A stretch of DNA of 42,467 nucleotides from Jejubacter sp036620675 (lineage in GTDB: Bacteria; Pseudomonadota; Gammaproteobacteria; Enterobacterales; Enterobacteriaceae): assembly GCA_036620675.1 (NCBI GenBank), contig JAZHEE010000035.1; one strand, written 5' to 3'. A program made the translations under genes and the position numbers. The notes under the pieces are model-generated. The model was not told the DNA's origin and did not search any database. It saw only the letters and a list, made by a program, of their open reading frames with translations. Of this stretch, positions 16,548 to 25,274 are shown in pieces; positions within the stretch are counted from its first letter, which is position 1, and the number at the start of each line of letters is the position of its first letter.

Positions 16548-17648
16548 TTATTTTTGCCACCAGGTGGTGAACGGCTGCTGGTGGTCAGCCCGGATGATTT
16601 CCCCCATCAGCGGCGTCAGCAGCATCCAGGGGTGTTCTGCGGCGGCGGCGGCCAGGCGCCGCCACGGATCGTTCCATTCGTGATTTGCCAGCACGAAGCG
16701 ACCGGCGTGGGCGGGAATTACTGCGCGGGCGTTCAGGTCGCTGGCGGCCTGTGCCGCTTCTTCCGGCATCATATGGATATGTTTCCAGCTCGGGTCGTAC
16801 TGACCGTTTTCCATAATGGCGATGTCGATAGCGCCAAAGCGTTCGCCGATCTCTTTAAAGTGCGGTCCGTAACCGCTGTCGCCGCTGTAGTAAACGGTGC
16901 GATCCGGCGTAGCGAACAGAAAGCTGGCCCACAGCGTCTGGTTGCTCTTCAGGCCGCGACCGGAAAAGTGGCGTGCGGGCAGCACGTGTACGCTTAGCGA
17001 ATCGGACAAAGCCCAGTTCTGCTGCCAGTCGGACTCTATAATTCTGGCAGGGGCCATGCCCCAGTGACGCAGGTGTGAACCCACGCCGAGCGGCACCAGC
17101 GCCTGACGGATCTTCGGCAACAGCGCTTTAATGGTGGCGTAGTCCAGATGATCGTAATGATCGTGAGAGATAATCAGCGTATCGATATCGGGCATGGTTT
17201 CCGCCTGCCATGGCAGGGCGCGGGAAAATGCCCTGTTCACGAAAGAGAACGGGGCGGCGTAGTCGCTGAATACCGGATCGATAAGAATACGTTTACCGCC
17301 CAGTTGCAGATACCAGGAGGAGTGGCCCAGCCAGACGATAAGATCGTGCCGGGGATCCAGGCGCTGAAGATCGGTATGGATATAAGGAAGCGGGGTATCG
17401 GGGCGCAGCCCATCTTTTGTGCGCAACAGCATTTCCAGCAGCAGGCGGAGTCGGCTTTTATCGCCGGTCAGCATCGGTGTCGGCAGGGCGTTATGGAACT
17501 GGCCATCATAAAAATTCGGTGAACGAGCCAGTAGCGCCTGATGGGCGCCGTCGGGCGCCCGACCAAAACCGGGGGCGAAGCTGAGTGTCATTCCAGCTGT
17601 TGTTGCTATCGACATCATAATCACCGCGCTAATTGTGAAAACTTTCAT
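16548..17648 (-). CDS. romA: Metallo-beta-lactamase-fold protein RomA
   Basis: 366 aa from ATG 17648. N-terminal hydrophobic segment (about residues 5-22), then a beta-lactamase-fold hydrolase of the UlaG/NAPE-PLD-like type: WLGHSSWYLQLGGKRILIDPVFSD, SHDHYDHLDY (HxHxDH metal motif), PARHFSGR and YSGDSGYG. In Klebsiella/Enterobacter romA is co-transcribed with ramA; overexpression lowers outer-membrane porins, but the substrate is unclear. The ramA start follows after 36 bases. Its promoter carries the RamR operator. Confidence 0.92.
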   Translation of the reverse strand: MKVFTISAVIMMSIATTAGMTLSFAPGFGRAPDGAHQALLARSPNFYDGQFHNALPTPMLTGDKSRLRLLLEMLLRTKDGLRPDTPLPYIHTDLQRLDPRHDLIVWLGHSSWYLQLGGKRILIDPVFSDYAAPFSFVNRAFSRALPWQAETMPDIDTLIISHDHYDHLDYATIKALLPKIRQALVPLGVGSHLRHWGMAPARIIESDWQQNWALSDSLSVHVLPARHFSGRGLKSNQTLWASFLFATPDRTVYYSGDSGYGPHFKEIGERFGAIDIAIMENGQYDPSWKHIHMMPEEAAQAASDLNARAVIPAHAGRFVLANHEWNDPWRRLAAAAAEHPWMLLTPLMGEIIRADHQQPFTTWWQK

Positions 17649-17703
17649 TACCAACTGCCAGACTATTCACAGATTTTTATCCTGTGTTGGTAATAAGTTG
17701 AAT

Positions 17704-17723
17704 ATGAGTGAGTAAACACTCAT
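17704..17723. promoter_or_regulatory. RamR operator
   Basis: Perfect inverted repeat ATGAGTG-N6-CACTCAT, the known RamR recognition sequence, in the ramR-romA intergenic space 56 bases upstream of the romA ATG. RamR bound here would block the romA-ramA transcript; loss of ramR gives multidrug resistance in relatives. Confidence 0.93.
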
Positions 17724-17840
17724 TATATTGGCGAGTGATTTCTCGTCAAGGACATTTTAACAGGCACGGGTTGTGGTTGCGGTCTGGTCATCAGCCGTGC
17801 TTCAATTCGCGACATTTCAAATCCACAGGAGGTAAATCGG

Positions 17841-18416
17841 GTGGCTCGTCCAAAAAGTGAAGATAAGAAACAGGCATTGCTGGAGGCGGCGACCGTTGCT
17901 ATTGCCCATTCCGGCATCGGCGCCTCGACGGCCACAATAGCGCGCGGCGCCCGGGTGGCTGAGGGGACCTTGTTTCGCTACTTTGCCACCAAGGACGAAC
18001 TGCTGCGGGCCCTCTATCTGCATTTGAAGCAGCTGCTGTGTCGGCGGATCCTGGGCGAGTTGGATCTTCAGAATTCGCACCCTAAAGTCCTGCTGAACAA
18101 TATCTGGAACAGCTATATCGACTGGGGGATGCAGTGCCCGGACGCATACCGAACCATCTGCCAGCTGGAAGTGAGTGATAAGATAGACGATGTTATCCGC
18201 CGCCAGGCCGATGAACTGTTCCCGGAACTTAACGATCTGTGCGAACAGCAGATAAGGCCGGTTTTTCGCAGCGACACCTACCGTACCTTTGGCGATCGGC
18301 TGTTTATGGCGCTGGCGGAAACCACCATCGCCTTCGCCAGCCGCGATCCTGAACGAGCCAGCGAAGTGAAAAGCATCGGTTTTGAAACCATGTGGCGCGC
18401 GTTGGCTAACGACTAA
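17841..18416 (+). CDS. ramR: TetR-family repressor RamR
   Basis: 191 aa from GTG 17841, with AGGAGGT eight bases upstream. N-terminal TetR HTH: residues ATATIARGARVAEGTLFRYFATKDELLRALY match the RamR recognition helix region. The C-terminal helical domain would bind inducers such as bile acids and cationic drugs. Divergent from romA-ramA and next to its own operator. The frame is intact, so the locus is presumably repressible. Confidence 0.95.
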   Translation: MARPKSEDKKQALLEAATVAIAHSGIGASTATIARGARVAEGTLFRYFATKDELLRALYLHLKQLLCRRILGELDLQNSHPKVLLNNIWNSYIDWGMQCPDAYRTICQLEVSDKIDDVIRRQADELFPELNDLCEQQIRPVFRSDTYRTFGDRLFMALAETTIAFASRDPERASEVKSIGFETMWRALAND

Positions 18417-18442
18417 CGGGGGCCCCCGTCAGCCGATTGCGG

Positions 18443-19540
18443 TCAGGGGGTTACAGCGCTTTCCAGCATGCTGTGCTGAGCGTGGCGCTCCAGCGCCAGA
18501 TCTATAAGGCGGCTGATTAAATCACGGTAACTTATGCCGCTTGCCTGCCACAGCTTGGGATACATGCTGATGTTGGTAAAACCCGGCAGCGTGTTGATCT
18601 CATTAACGACAACCTCGTTATCCGGGGTCAGGAAAACGTCCACCCGGGCCATGCCGCAGCACTCCAGCGCCTGATAGGCCTGGACGGCGATCGCACGAAT
18701 GCGGTCATTGATTTCCGGCGTCAGCTCGGCGGGTACCACCACATCGGCCTGGCTGTCGCTGATATATTTGGCATCGTAGCTGTAAAACTGAGCGCTGACG
18801 ACGATTTCGCCGCAGGTGCTGGCCTGGGGCTGGTCATTGCCGAGCACGGCACACTCAATCTCACGTCCCTGAATCCCCTGTTCGACAATCACTTTGGTAT
18901 CGAAGCGGAACGCCAGATCCAGCGCTGGCAGGTACTCTGCTTCACAGGTGACGCGGCTGACGCCAACCGAGGAGCCCTGGCTGGCGGGTTTGACGAACAT
19001 GGGCAGCCCAAGGCGCTGGCTGAGCGCGGCGAAGTCGACGCTGCCCCGGGTTCCGGGTTTCAGGGTCACGAAGGGGGCCACTTTGATGCCGGCGTCGCGC
19101 AGCAGACGCTTGGTCACATCTTTATCCATACTGGCCGCGGAACCGAGCACATCGGAGCCGACGAACGGCAGATTCGCCATACGCAGCATCCCCTGCAGGG
19201 AACCGTCTTCTCCGAGCGTACCGTGTACTATCGGGAAAATAACGTCCACCGGCAGCGTTTCGCCGCTGTGCGTATCGATAAGCGCAGGCGCTTCGCTCCC
19301 GGGCAGCAGGGCCAGACGGCGATCCGAAGGATTCAGGGCGATATGCCTGGGATCGTTGGCGTGATTCAGCCAGCTGTCGGGCGTATTTAACTGCCAGCGG
19401 CCTGTTTTATCCATTCCTAACAGAACCGGTTCAAAGCGCGTTTTATCCAGTGCGTCGACAATATTTTTTGCCGACTGTAGCGACACTTCATGTTCAGACG
19501 ATTTACCGCCGAACACGATACCCACTCGCAGTTTTGCCAT
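18443..19540 (-). CDS. ddlA: D-alanine--D-alanine ligase A
   Basis: 365 aa from ATG 19540; the frame is open upstream to 19672 but without similarity. ATP-grasp enzyme making D-Ala-D-Ala for peptidoglycan. KLRVGIVFGGKSSEHEVSLQSA at the N-terminus, HGTLGEDGSLQGML, VKPASQGSSVGVS (ATP loop), EINTLPGFTNISMYP (Mg and substrate site). Same orientation relative to yaiY as in E. coli, but the ram locus replaces yaiZ between them. Confidence 0.97.
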   Translation of the reverse strand: MAKLRVGIVFGGKSSEHEVSLQSAKNIVDALDKTRFEPVLLGMDKTGRWQLNTPDSWLNHANDPRHIALNPSDRRLALLPGSEAPALIDTHSGETLPVDVIFPIVHGTLGEDGSLQGMLRMANLPFVGSDVLGSAASMDKDVTKRLLRDAGIKVAPFVTLKPGTRGSVDFAALSQRLGLPMFVKPASQGSSVGVSRVTCEAEYLPALDLAFRFDTKVIVEQGIQGREIECAVLGNDQPQASTCGEIVVSAQFYSYDAKYISDSQADVVVPAELTPEINDRIRAIAVQAYQALECCGMARVDVFLTPDNEVVVNEINTLPGFTNISMYPKLWQASGISYRDLISRLIDLALERHAQHSMLESAVTP

Positions 19541-19665
19541 GTCAGAAACCCTATAAGAAAGTGGTGCAAAGCAGACAAAATAGCATGCTCCCCGCAGGGC
19601 TTCATCAGCTTCCTGCTTTAAGCTTCTATACTGATTATTCTCTATGCGAAGAGCCAGGTTATGCC

Positions 19666-20364
19666 ATGGCAAAATGGGGAGGCTTCCTGATTTTTATGTT
19701 GCTGGCGGCGACGTTCGCCTGGTGGGGCATCGGTGCGATCCCTGCACATTACAATCCATGGGCGCCGCTGACGCTGGATTCCCCTCCCACCATGGTGACC
19801 CGTTATAAGCTGCGCGGGCTGGAATCACAGCCGCAGCGCTGTTTTGCGCTGCTGAAGAGGGCGCGCGCCAGTGGCATCATTAGCTGGCGCCACCAGCCGG
19901 ACGGCGGCGGCGAATGTCCGCTACGCGACCGGGTCAGAGTGGCGAATTTCGGCCCTGTCTCGTTAAGCGGCCCTTTTCTGGCCAGCTGTTCGCTGGCACT
20001 GCGCAGCGCCATGTTCTGGCATCAGCGGGGAGCGGCGCTGGCCCGTCGGTTACAGGGCAGCGCTCTGACGCGTATCGATCACATCGGCAGTTACGCCTGC
20101 CGCAATATCTATCATCGCAGCGAAGGGCGACGCAGCGAACATGCCAGCGCCGATGCGCTGGACGTGCGTGGCTTTCGTTTTGCCGACGGGCAACGTCTCA
20201 CAATTCTGAAGCACTGGTCGGAAGGTGAGCGACGCGGCAAGGTACTGCGGGAACTGTTTTATCAGGGCTGTCCGTATTTCGGTAATTCTCTGGGGCCGGA
20301 GTTTAACGCTGCCCATGCCGACCACTTTCACCTTGGGGTTCGCGGCTTCGGTTTATGCCGTTAA
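19666..20364 (+). CDS. Extensin-like family protein
   Basis: 232 aa from ATG 19666. One N-terminal membrane anchor (about residues 5-25), then a periplasmic domain of the extensin-like C-terminal family: paired cysteines, SYACRNIYHRS, HASADALDVRGFRFADG and a C-terminal NAAHADHFHLGV with the His/Asp pattern (SxHxxADALD..HxDHFH) seen in metal-dependent peptidase-like folds. Probably acts on the cell wall, but substrate is unproven. Divergent from ddlA, 125 bases away. Confidence 0.8.
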   Translation: MAKWGGFLIFMLLAATFAWWGIGAIPAHYNPWAPLTLDSPPTMVTRYKLRGLESQPQRCFALLKRARASGIISWRHQPDGGGECPLRDRVRVANFGPVSLSGPFLASCSLALRSAMFWHQRGAALARRLQGSALTRIDHIGSYACRNIYHRSEGRRSEHASADALDVRGFRFADGQRLTILKHWSEGERRGKVLRELFYQGCPYFGNSLGPEFNAAHADHFHLGVRGFGLCR

Positions 20365-20500
20365 TCGGTTTGTATGATAAAATCGCCTGACCCCGGATGG
20401 AGTGAGGGCAGGGCATTGGGTGCGCCATCCGGCTATCCGATTTCTGTTACGCTTTCCTCTCTCCCTGATTGACGTTTGACTTGCTGAGTAGCCCCCTTAG

Positions 20501-21706
20501 ATGGAAAAGTGGAAGATCAACCTTATTTCGGTCTGGTTCGGCTGTTTCTTTACCGGCCTGGCCATCAGCCAGATTCTGCCGTTTCTGCCACTTTACGTCG
20601 CTCAACTGGGGGTGACTTCCCATGAAGCGCTTTCGCTCTGGTCTGGTCTGACGTTCAGCATCACTTTCCTCGTTTCGGCCATCGTCTCGCCCATGTGGGG
20701 CAGCCTTGCGGATCGCAAAGGGCGTAAGCTGATGCTGCTGCGTGCGTCCGCCGGTATGGCGGTGGCGATTTTACTCCAGGCCTTCGCCAGCAATGTCTGG
20801 CAGCTATTCCTGCTGCGTGGGCTGATGGGATTGACGTCCGGCTATATTCCCAATGCCATGGCGCTGGTGGCATCGCAGGTACCGCGCGACCGTAGCGGTT
20901 GGGCGTTAAGTACGCTGTCCACAGCCCAGATTAGCGGTGTGATAGCAGGCCCCCTGCTGGGGGGCTTTATGGCGGATCATCTGGGTCTGCGCACCGTTTT
21001 TCTGGTGACGGCCGGGCTGCTGCTGGTGAGTTTTACGGTGACGCTGCTGCTGATTCACGAAGGCGCGCGTCCGACCCGGGAGAAAAGCGAACGTTTGAAC
21101 GGCAAGGCGGTGTTTGCCACGCTGCCTTATCCGAAGCTGATTATCAGCCTGTTTGTCACCACCATGGTGATTCAGCTGTGCAATGGCTCGGTGGGGCCGA
21201 TTCTGGCGCTGTTTATTAAGGATATGGCGCCGGACAGTAACAATATCGCCTTTATGAGCGGCCTGATTGCCGCCGTGCCCGGTATTTCGGCGCTGATTTC
21301 CGCGCCGCGCCTGGGGCGGCTGGGGGACCGCATCGGTAGTGCGCATATTCTGGTGGCGACTCTGAGTGTGGCGGTGGTACTGTTTTTTGCGATGTCCTTT
21401 GTCACCTCGCCTGTTCAACTGGCGACGCTGCGTTTTCTGCTTGGCTTTGCCGATGGGGCAATGCTGCCCGCGGTGCAGACGCTGCTGGTCAGAAATGTTA
21501 GTGAGCAGGTGACAGGACGTATTTTCGGTTACAACCAGTCCTTTATGTATTTGGGCAACGTCGCCGGGCCGCTAATGGGCGCCGGTGTTTCCGCGCTGGC
21601 GGGCTATCGCTGGGTCTTTATTGCCACGGCGCTGGTAGTGTTAGTTAATCTGTGGCCGCTGGGACGAGCCCTGAAACAGCAGAGGGTGGCGTCAAAAACA
21701 ATATAA
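20501..21706 (+). CDS. MFS transporter, MdtG-like
   Basis: 401 aa, 12 predicted membrane segments. Closely resembles E. coli MdtG along its whole length as I remember it: GSLADRKGRKLMLLR (motif A), QVPRDRSGWALSTLSTAQ, GPLLGGFMADHLGLR (motif C), ISAPRLGRLGDRIG and FLLGFADGAMLPAVQTLLV. MdtG gives fosfomycin and deoxycholate resistance in E. coli, but at a different locus, so this may be a paralogue. The ribosome binding site is weak. Confidence 0.83.
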   Translation: MEKWKINLISVWFGCFFTGLAISQILPFLPLYVAQLGVTSHEALSLWSGLTFSITFLVSAIVSPMWGSLADRKGRKLMLLRASAGMAVAILLQAFASNVWQLFLLRGLMGLTSGYIPNAMALVASQVPRDRSGWALSTLSTAQISGVIAGPLLGGFMADHLGLRTVFLVTAGLLLVSFTVTLLLIHEGARPTREKSERLNGKAVFATLPYPKLIISLFVTTMVIQLCNGSVGPILALFIKDMAPDSNNIAFMSGLIAAVPGISALISAPRLGRLGDRIGSAHILVATLSVAVVLFFAMSFVTSPVQLATLRFLLGFADGAMLPAVQTLLVRNVSEQVTGRIFGYNQSFMYLGNVAGPLMGAGVSALAGYRWVFIATALVVLVNLWPLGRALKQQRVASKTI

Positions 21707-21921
21707 GGCGATGACTAACTGATATATAAATTGCACTTTTATTTCCTGACAAAAATGGTCAGTAATTGTGGAAAACGACAGTGAAAACGTTTCGCTGTCA
21801 CGAATTCTTTGCAGTCTCGCACATTCTCTCAGTGACCTGAAAAAAATATGCTATCAGCCTCTGGGATTTATCCTGTATGAGTGTTAAGTTGGTGTTAAAG
21901 AATCCTCGTGGGAATCATCTC

Positions 21922-22179
21922 ATGAAAAACTTAATTGCCGAGCTATTAGTTAATCTGGCCGAGAAAGAGGCGCAGACAAACGATATCGCCGCCCGTCTTG
22001 GGGCTATTGAAGTGGTTATTATGGCGCTGCTGGGGGGCCTTGAAGCGCCGGAGCGTCAGACGCTCGTCGATAATGTTGAGACAGAGGTCGAGCGTTACCG
22101 GAAAAACATGAATGCAAACGCTTACACACCGGAATTATTGCAGCATCACTTGCAGAGACTCCTCAGCCAGGCATCCTGA
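21922..22179 (+). CDS. iraP: Anti-adapter protein IraP
   Basis: 85 aa from ATG 21922 (GGGA upstream), close to the 86 aa of E. coli. The open frame starting at 21877 is longer but unsupported. MKNLIAELLVNLAEKEAQTNDI, then a heptad-rich helix and LLQHHLQRLLSQ at the end fit IraP. It binds RssB and stabilises sigma-S, chiefly in phosphate starvation. Divergence from E. coli is high, as usual for this small protein; the position between ddlA and psiF supports the call. Confidence 0.86.
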   Translation: MKNLIAELLVNLAEKEAQTNDIAARLGAIEVVIMALLGGLEAPERQTLVDNVETEVERYRKNMNANAYTPELLQHHLQRLLSQAS

Positions 22180-22203
22180 ACCAGCCTAATTAATCGTTTC
22201 CAG

Positions 22204-22237
22204 CTGTCATAATAACGTCATTCGCTATTTCTATCAT
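22204..22237 (+). promoter_or_regulatory. Pho box and -10 element of psiF
   Basis: CTGTCAT-AATA-ACGTCAT (22204-22221) matches the PhoB box of two CTGTCAT repeats spaced by four bases; only two positions of the second repeat differ. TATCAT follows at 22232-22237, ten bases after the box, which is the spacing PhoB-dependent promoters use. The predicted leader to psiF is about 165 bases. Confidence 0.8.
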
Positions 22238-22410
22238 GGTACGCTCTTATTTCACAAAGAGCGCTCCGGGGAAAGTGGCGTGGCCGTTATTGCTGGCGCG
22301 AGTCGGATAATGCCAGGATACCAAACGGCCTGCCCGGTAATCTCTTTTCGCTGGCTTTTTTCTTAATGTCAGGCCACTATTTAACGCGCACAATAAAAAA
22401 GGATCGCGTT

Positions 22411-22722
22411 ATGAAGAAACTGTTTATGGCAATGATGGTTATTGGTATGGCCTGTGGCGTAAGCGCTCAGGCTGCGGAAAAACAGCCCATGTCGCAGCAG
22501 CAGCGGATGACGGTTTGCAATCAGCAGGCGGGCGCGAAAAGTCTTAAGGGCGACGAGCGTAAAAGCTTTATGAGCCAGTGCCTGAAGAAAGACGCGACGA
22601 CGGGGAAAAAACTCACGCCGCAGCAGGAAAAAATGAAGCGCTGTAATGCCGATGCGGCAAAAAAATCGCTGAGCGGCGATGCGCGTAAGAGCTTTATGAG
22701 CAACTGCCTGAAAAAAGCGTAA
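22411..22722 (+). CDS. psiF: Phosphate-starvation-inducible protein PsiF
   Basis: 103 aa from ATG 22411 with AAGGA upstream. Cleavable signal peptide ending at AQAAE, then two tandem PsiF repeats, each with RM/KMxxCNxxAxxKSLxGDxRKSFMSxCLKK and two cysteines. Exported, function unknown. In E. coli it is the second gene of phoA-psiF; phoA is missing here and psiF has its own Pho box. Confidence 0.95.
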   Translation: MKKLFMAMMVIGMACGVSAQAAEKQPMSQQQRMTVCNQQAGAKSLKGDERKSFMSQCLKKDATTGKKLTPQQEKMKRCNADAAKKSLSGDARKSFMSNCLKKA

Positions 22723-22737
22723 TACGCGTGTGATAAT

Positions 22738-22769
22738 AAAACGCCCTGGCCATTGCCGGGGCGTTTTTG
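22738..22769. terminator. Bidirectional terminator between psiF and proC
   Basis: AAAACGCC ... GGCGTTTT with an inner CTGGC/GCCGG stem; T runs flank both sides, so it serves the convergent psiF and proC transcripts. Confidence 0.85.
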
Positions 22770-22789
22770 TCTGGAAAATCGCTATTCTG

Positions 22790-23599
22790 TCAGGATTTGC
22801 TCATCTGACGGGATTTTTCCATGCACTGCTCCATCGCTTCGATGACGGCGGAGCGCAGCCCTTTTTGCTCCAGCACGCGAACTGCCTCAATGGTGGTGCC
22901 CCCTGGCGAACATACCATATCTTTCAGCACGCCCGGGTGCTCTCCGGTTTCCATGACCATACGCGCCGATCCCATCACCGCCTGTGCGGCAAACTTATAG
23001 GCCTGGGTGCGGGGCATGCCGCCAAGCACTGCGGCATCGGCCATGGCTTCAATAAACATAAACACGTAGGCCGGCGCTGAACCGCTGACGCCCACCACCG
23101 GGTGAATCATCTCTTCCGGAATTACTTCCGCCTGGCCGAAGCTGCGGAACAGGTTTACCGCATCGGCGGTATCTTCCGGCGTCACCAGCGCGTTTGGCGT
23201 CACGGAGGTCATGCCGGCATTGACCAGGGCCGGGGTATTCGGCATTGCGCGAATAATCTTGCGATCGTGACCCAGCGTCATCGCCAACTGATCGAGCGTG
23301 ACGCCTGCGGCGACGGAGATAACCAGAGAGTCCTTATTCAGGCTGGAAGCAATATCGGTCAGCATCTTCTGCATGATATTGGGTTTGACGGCGGCGAAAA
23401 CGATATCGGCGATCTGAGCCACCTCCTGTGCGCTCTGCGCCCCGTTGATACCGAACTGCTCGCGTAGGGCATCAACTTTTTCCTGCGTTGGCGTATAGAC
23501 CCAGATCTGACCAGCGGAGACCTGACCGCTGGCGATAATGCCTCCCAGAATAGCCTTGCCCATGTTGCCGCAACCAATAAAACCGATTTTCTTATCCAC
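22790..23599 (-). CDS. proC: Pyrroline-5-carboxylate reductase ProC
   Basis: 269 aa, starting at GTG 23599 with CGGAGTG just upstream; same length as E. coli. Last step of proline synthesis: NAD(P)H reduction of pyrroline-5-carboxylate. Rossmann loop GFIGCGNMG at residues 6-14, AAVKP, and the family signature PGGTTIEAVRVLE near the C-terminus. Convergent with psiF and divergent from yaiI, as in E. coli; dgcC (adrA), which precedes proC there, is missing. Confidence 0.97.
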   Translation of the reverse strand: MDKKIGFIGCGNMGKAILGGIIASGQVSAGQIWVYTPTQEKVDALREQFGINGAQSAQEVAQIADIVFAAVKPNIMQKMLTDIASSLNKDSLVISVAAGVTLDQLAMTLGHDRKIIRAMPNTPALVNAGMTSVTPNALVTPEDTADAVNLFRSFGQAEVIPEEMIHPVVGVSGSAPAYVFMFIEAMADAAVLGGMPRTQAYKFAAQAVMGSARMVMETGEHPGVLKDMVCSPGGTTIEAVRVLEQKGLRSAVIEAMEQCMEKSRQMSKS

Positions 23600-23722
23600 A
23601 GCATCACTCCGTCATTTGTCTCTCAAGTAGTGATAGAGTATCGCAGCTTGCTCCGACGATGTAGGGGGAGGGCGCATAATAGACACAATGAAGAGTTATA
23701 TCAGCGGAACCTGGAGAATAAG

Positions 23723-24175
23723 ATGCAAATTTGGGTGGATGCGGATGCCTGTCCGAATGTGATTAAAGAGGTGCTGTATCGCGCGGCGACGCGGACGAAA
23801 ATCCCCGTGACGCTGGTGGCGAACCAGGCTCTCAGAGTACCGGCTTCACCGCTGATTCGTACTTTGCAGGTGGCTTCGGGATTTGACGTGGCGGATAACG
23901 AGATTGTACGCCGCTGCGCCAGGGGGGATCTGGTGATTACTGCGGATATTCCGCTGGCCGCTGAGGTGCTGGAAAAGGGGGCTGCGGCGCTTAATCCGCG
24001 TGGTGAACGCTACAGCCCGGCGACCATTCGCGAACGTCTGACGATGCGCGATTTTATGGAAACGCTGCGCAGCAGCGGCGTACAGACCGGCGGGCCGGCA
24101 ACGCTCAGCCCGCGTGACCGCCAGCTGTTTGCCGCTGAACTGGACAAATGGTTACTGGCGGCCAGGGGGCGTTAG
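23723..24175 (+). CDS. yaiI: UPF0178 protein YaiI
   Basis: 150 aa from ATG 23723 with GGAG upstream. NYN/PIN-like fold expected: VDADACPNVIKEVLYRAA at the N-terminus, DNEIVRRCARGDLVITADIPLA in the middle, GPATLSPRDRQLFAAELDKWL at the end. The conserved aspartates suggest a nuclease-like fold, but activity is unproven. It ends overlapping the convergent DUF2076 gene by four bases. Confidence 0.93.
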   Translation: MQIWVDADACPNVIKEVLYRAATRTKIPVTLVANQALRVPASPLIRTLQVASGFDVADNEIVRRCARGDLVITADIPLAAEVLEKGAAALNPRGERYSPATIRERLTMRDFMETLRSSGVQTGGPATLSPRDRQLFAAELDKWLLAARGR

Positions 24176-24918
24176 ATCCAGCTATCGTCGTCGCCGCCGA
24201 AGTCACCGTCAGCGCCGAAATCATCGCCGCCGAAGTCCATCCAGCCGCCGCCGTCATCCTGGGTAAAGCTGGCGTCCTGGAATGCGTCGTCGCTCTGAGC
24301 GTTGTCGCCTGCAAGGCTATCGGCCGCCGTACTGGCTGCGTCGCTGGTCTGTTGCGTCGGGTCAGGTTCGTTAATGATATTCACTATCTCCTGCGGCCGG
24401 GAATGCTGGAACATGCCAGTCAGCATATTGCCCAGCACCACGCCGCCCGCCACGCCTGCGGCAGTTTGCAGAGCGCCGGCCATAAAGCCGCCGCCGCGTG
24501 CTGCCTGGGGCTGAGGCGCCGCCGGCTGGGAATAGCCACCCGGTGCGGCGCTCTGATAGTGGCTGGCGCCGGGAATGGGGGCGCTGCCGTCGTAGGGACG
24601 AGCGCTGGCGCTCTGGCGTGCCGGAGCGCTCTGCTGGCCGCCACCAAACAAACCAGCCAGGAAACCGCCACTGGCCGGCCTGGCCTGCTCAAGCTCGCTC
24701 ACTTTCGACTCCAGCTCCTGAATCCTGGCGTTGAGCTGCTTTACCGCCGCTTCCTGAATCAGGATTGTCTGGGCCATATAGTAGGGGGCGGCAGGCTGAC
24801 GCTGCAGATGCTCGTTAATCCGGGACTCTGCCGCGCCATCACGCGCAGCGCTGTTATTCTGCGCCTGCTGCAGGCGATCAAAAAGCCCATCGATCAGGCG
24901 TTGTTCTTCTGATTGCAT
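24172..24918 (-). CDS. DUF2076-family protein
   Basis: 248 aa. N-terminal helical part MQSEEQRLIDGLFDRLQQAQNN...YYMAQTILIQEAAVKQLNARIQELESKVSELEQ, including a coiled coil (about 50-80), is typical of DUF2076. A Gly/Ala/Pro/Gln-rich middle with two GGGFxAG-like hydrophobic stretches and a very acidic Gly/Asp tail (DDFGADGDFGGDDDSWI) follow. Function unknown. The start has AGGAAA upstream. Absent from this place in E. coli K-12. Confidence 0.82.
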   Translation of the reverse strand: MQSEEQRLIDGLFDRLQQAQNNSAARDGAAESRINEHLQRQPAAPYYMAQTILIQEAAVKQLNARIQELESKVSELEQARPASGGFLAGLFGGGQQSAPARQSASARPYDGSAPIPGASHYQSAAPGGYSQPAAPQPQAARGGGFMAGALQTAAGVAGGVVLGNMLTGMFQHSRPQEIVNIINEPDPTQQTSDAASTAADSLAGDNAQSDDAFQDASFTQDDGGGWMDFGGDDFGADGDFGGDDDSWI

Positions 24919-25274
24919 AGTTTCCTGGCTCTGTCATTCACACTGTGGCTACCAGTGTGCCGTAAAATAGCGAACTGTAAACGGGTGACAGGGTAAAGGT
25001 TTGCGGAAAAATGTTAACGGTCATCTCATCTTCCTGTATCAGGAAAAGGTTGAGAGCGGGGCCCACATTCGGTAAGGTGGGCCTGCAATTTGGTACAGAA
25101 AGTTTACAGATAATAGATTGACCAGGTTTCTCTTTTATCTGAAGGTGTACGCATAGGGTTGCACTGTAATTTTTGAGTTACACTTTTCTCTGTACTAGCC
25201 AACTGATATGATCCCTGTTTGACGCCAGTCACCAGCCTGGGCCGACAAGATGACGCAGAGAGGATTTCCCCCCC
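24919..25274. promoter_or_regulatory. aroL upstream region with TyrR- and TrpR-like boxes
   Basis: 356 bases without a gene. A TyrR-box-like site TGTAAT-N6-GTTACA lies at 25165-25182; a weaker one, ending in a perfect TTTACA, at 25091-25108. GTACTAG at 25192-25198 begins a TrpR-operator-like stretch (GTACTAGCCAACTGATATG), as found at E. coli aroL. A hairpin GGCCCAC/GTGGGCC at about 25061-25083 lies further upstream. Confidence 0.7.

Noticed and set aside
20393..20434. Inverted repeat CCGGATGG/CCATCCGG after the extensin-like gene as terminator
   Set aside because: The loop is long and no T run follows; too weak to list.
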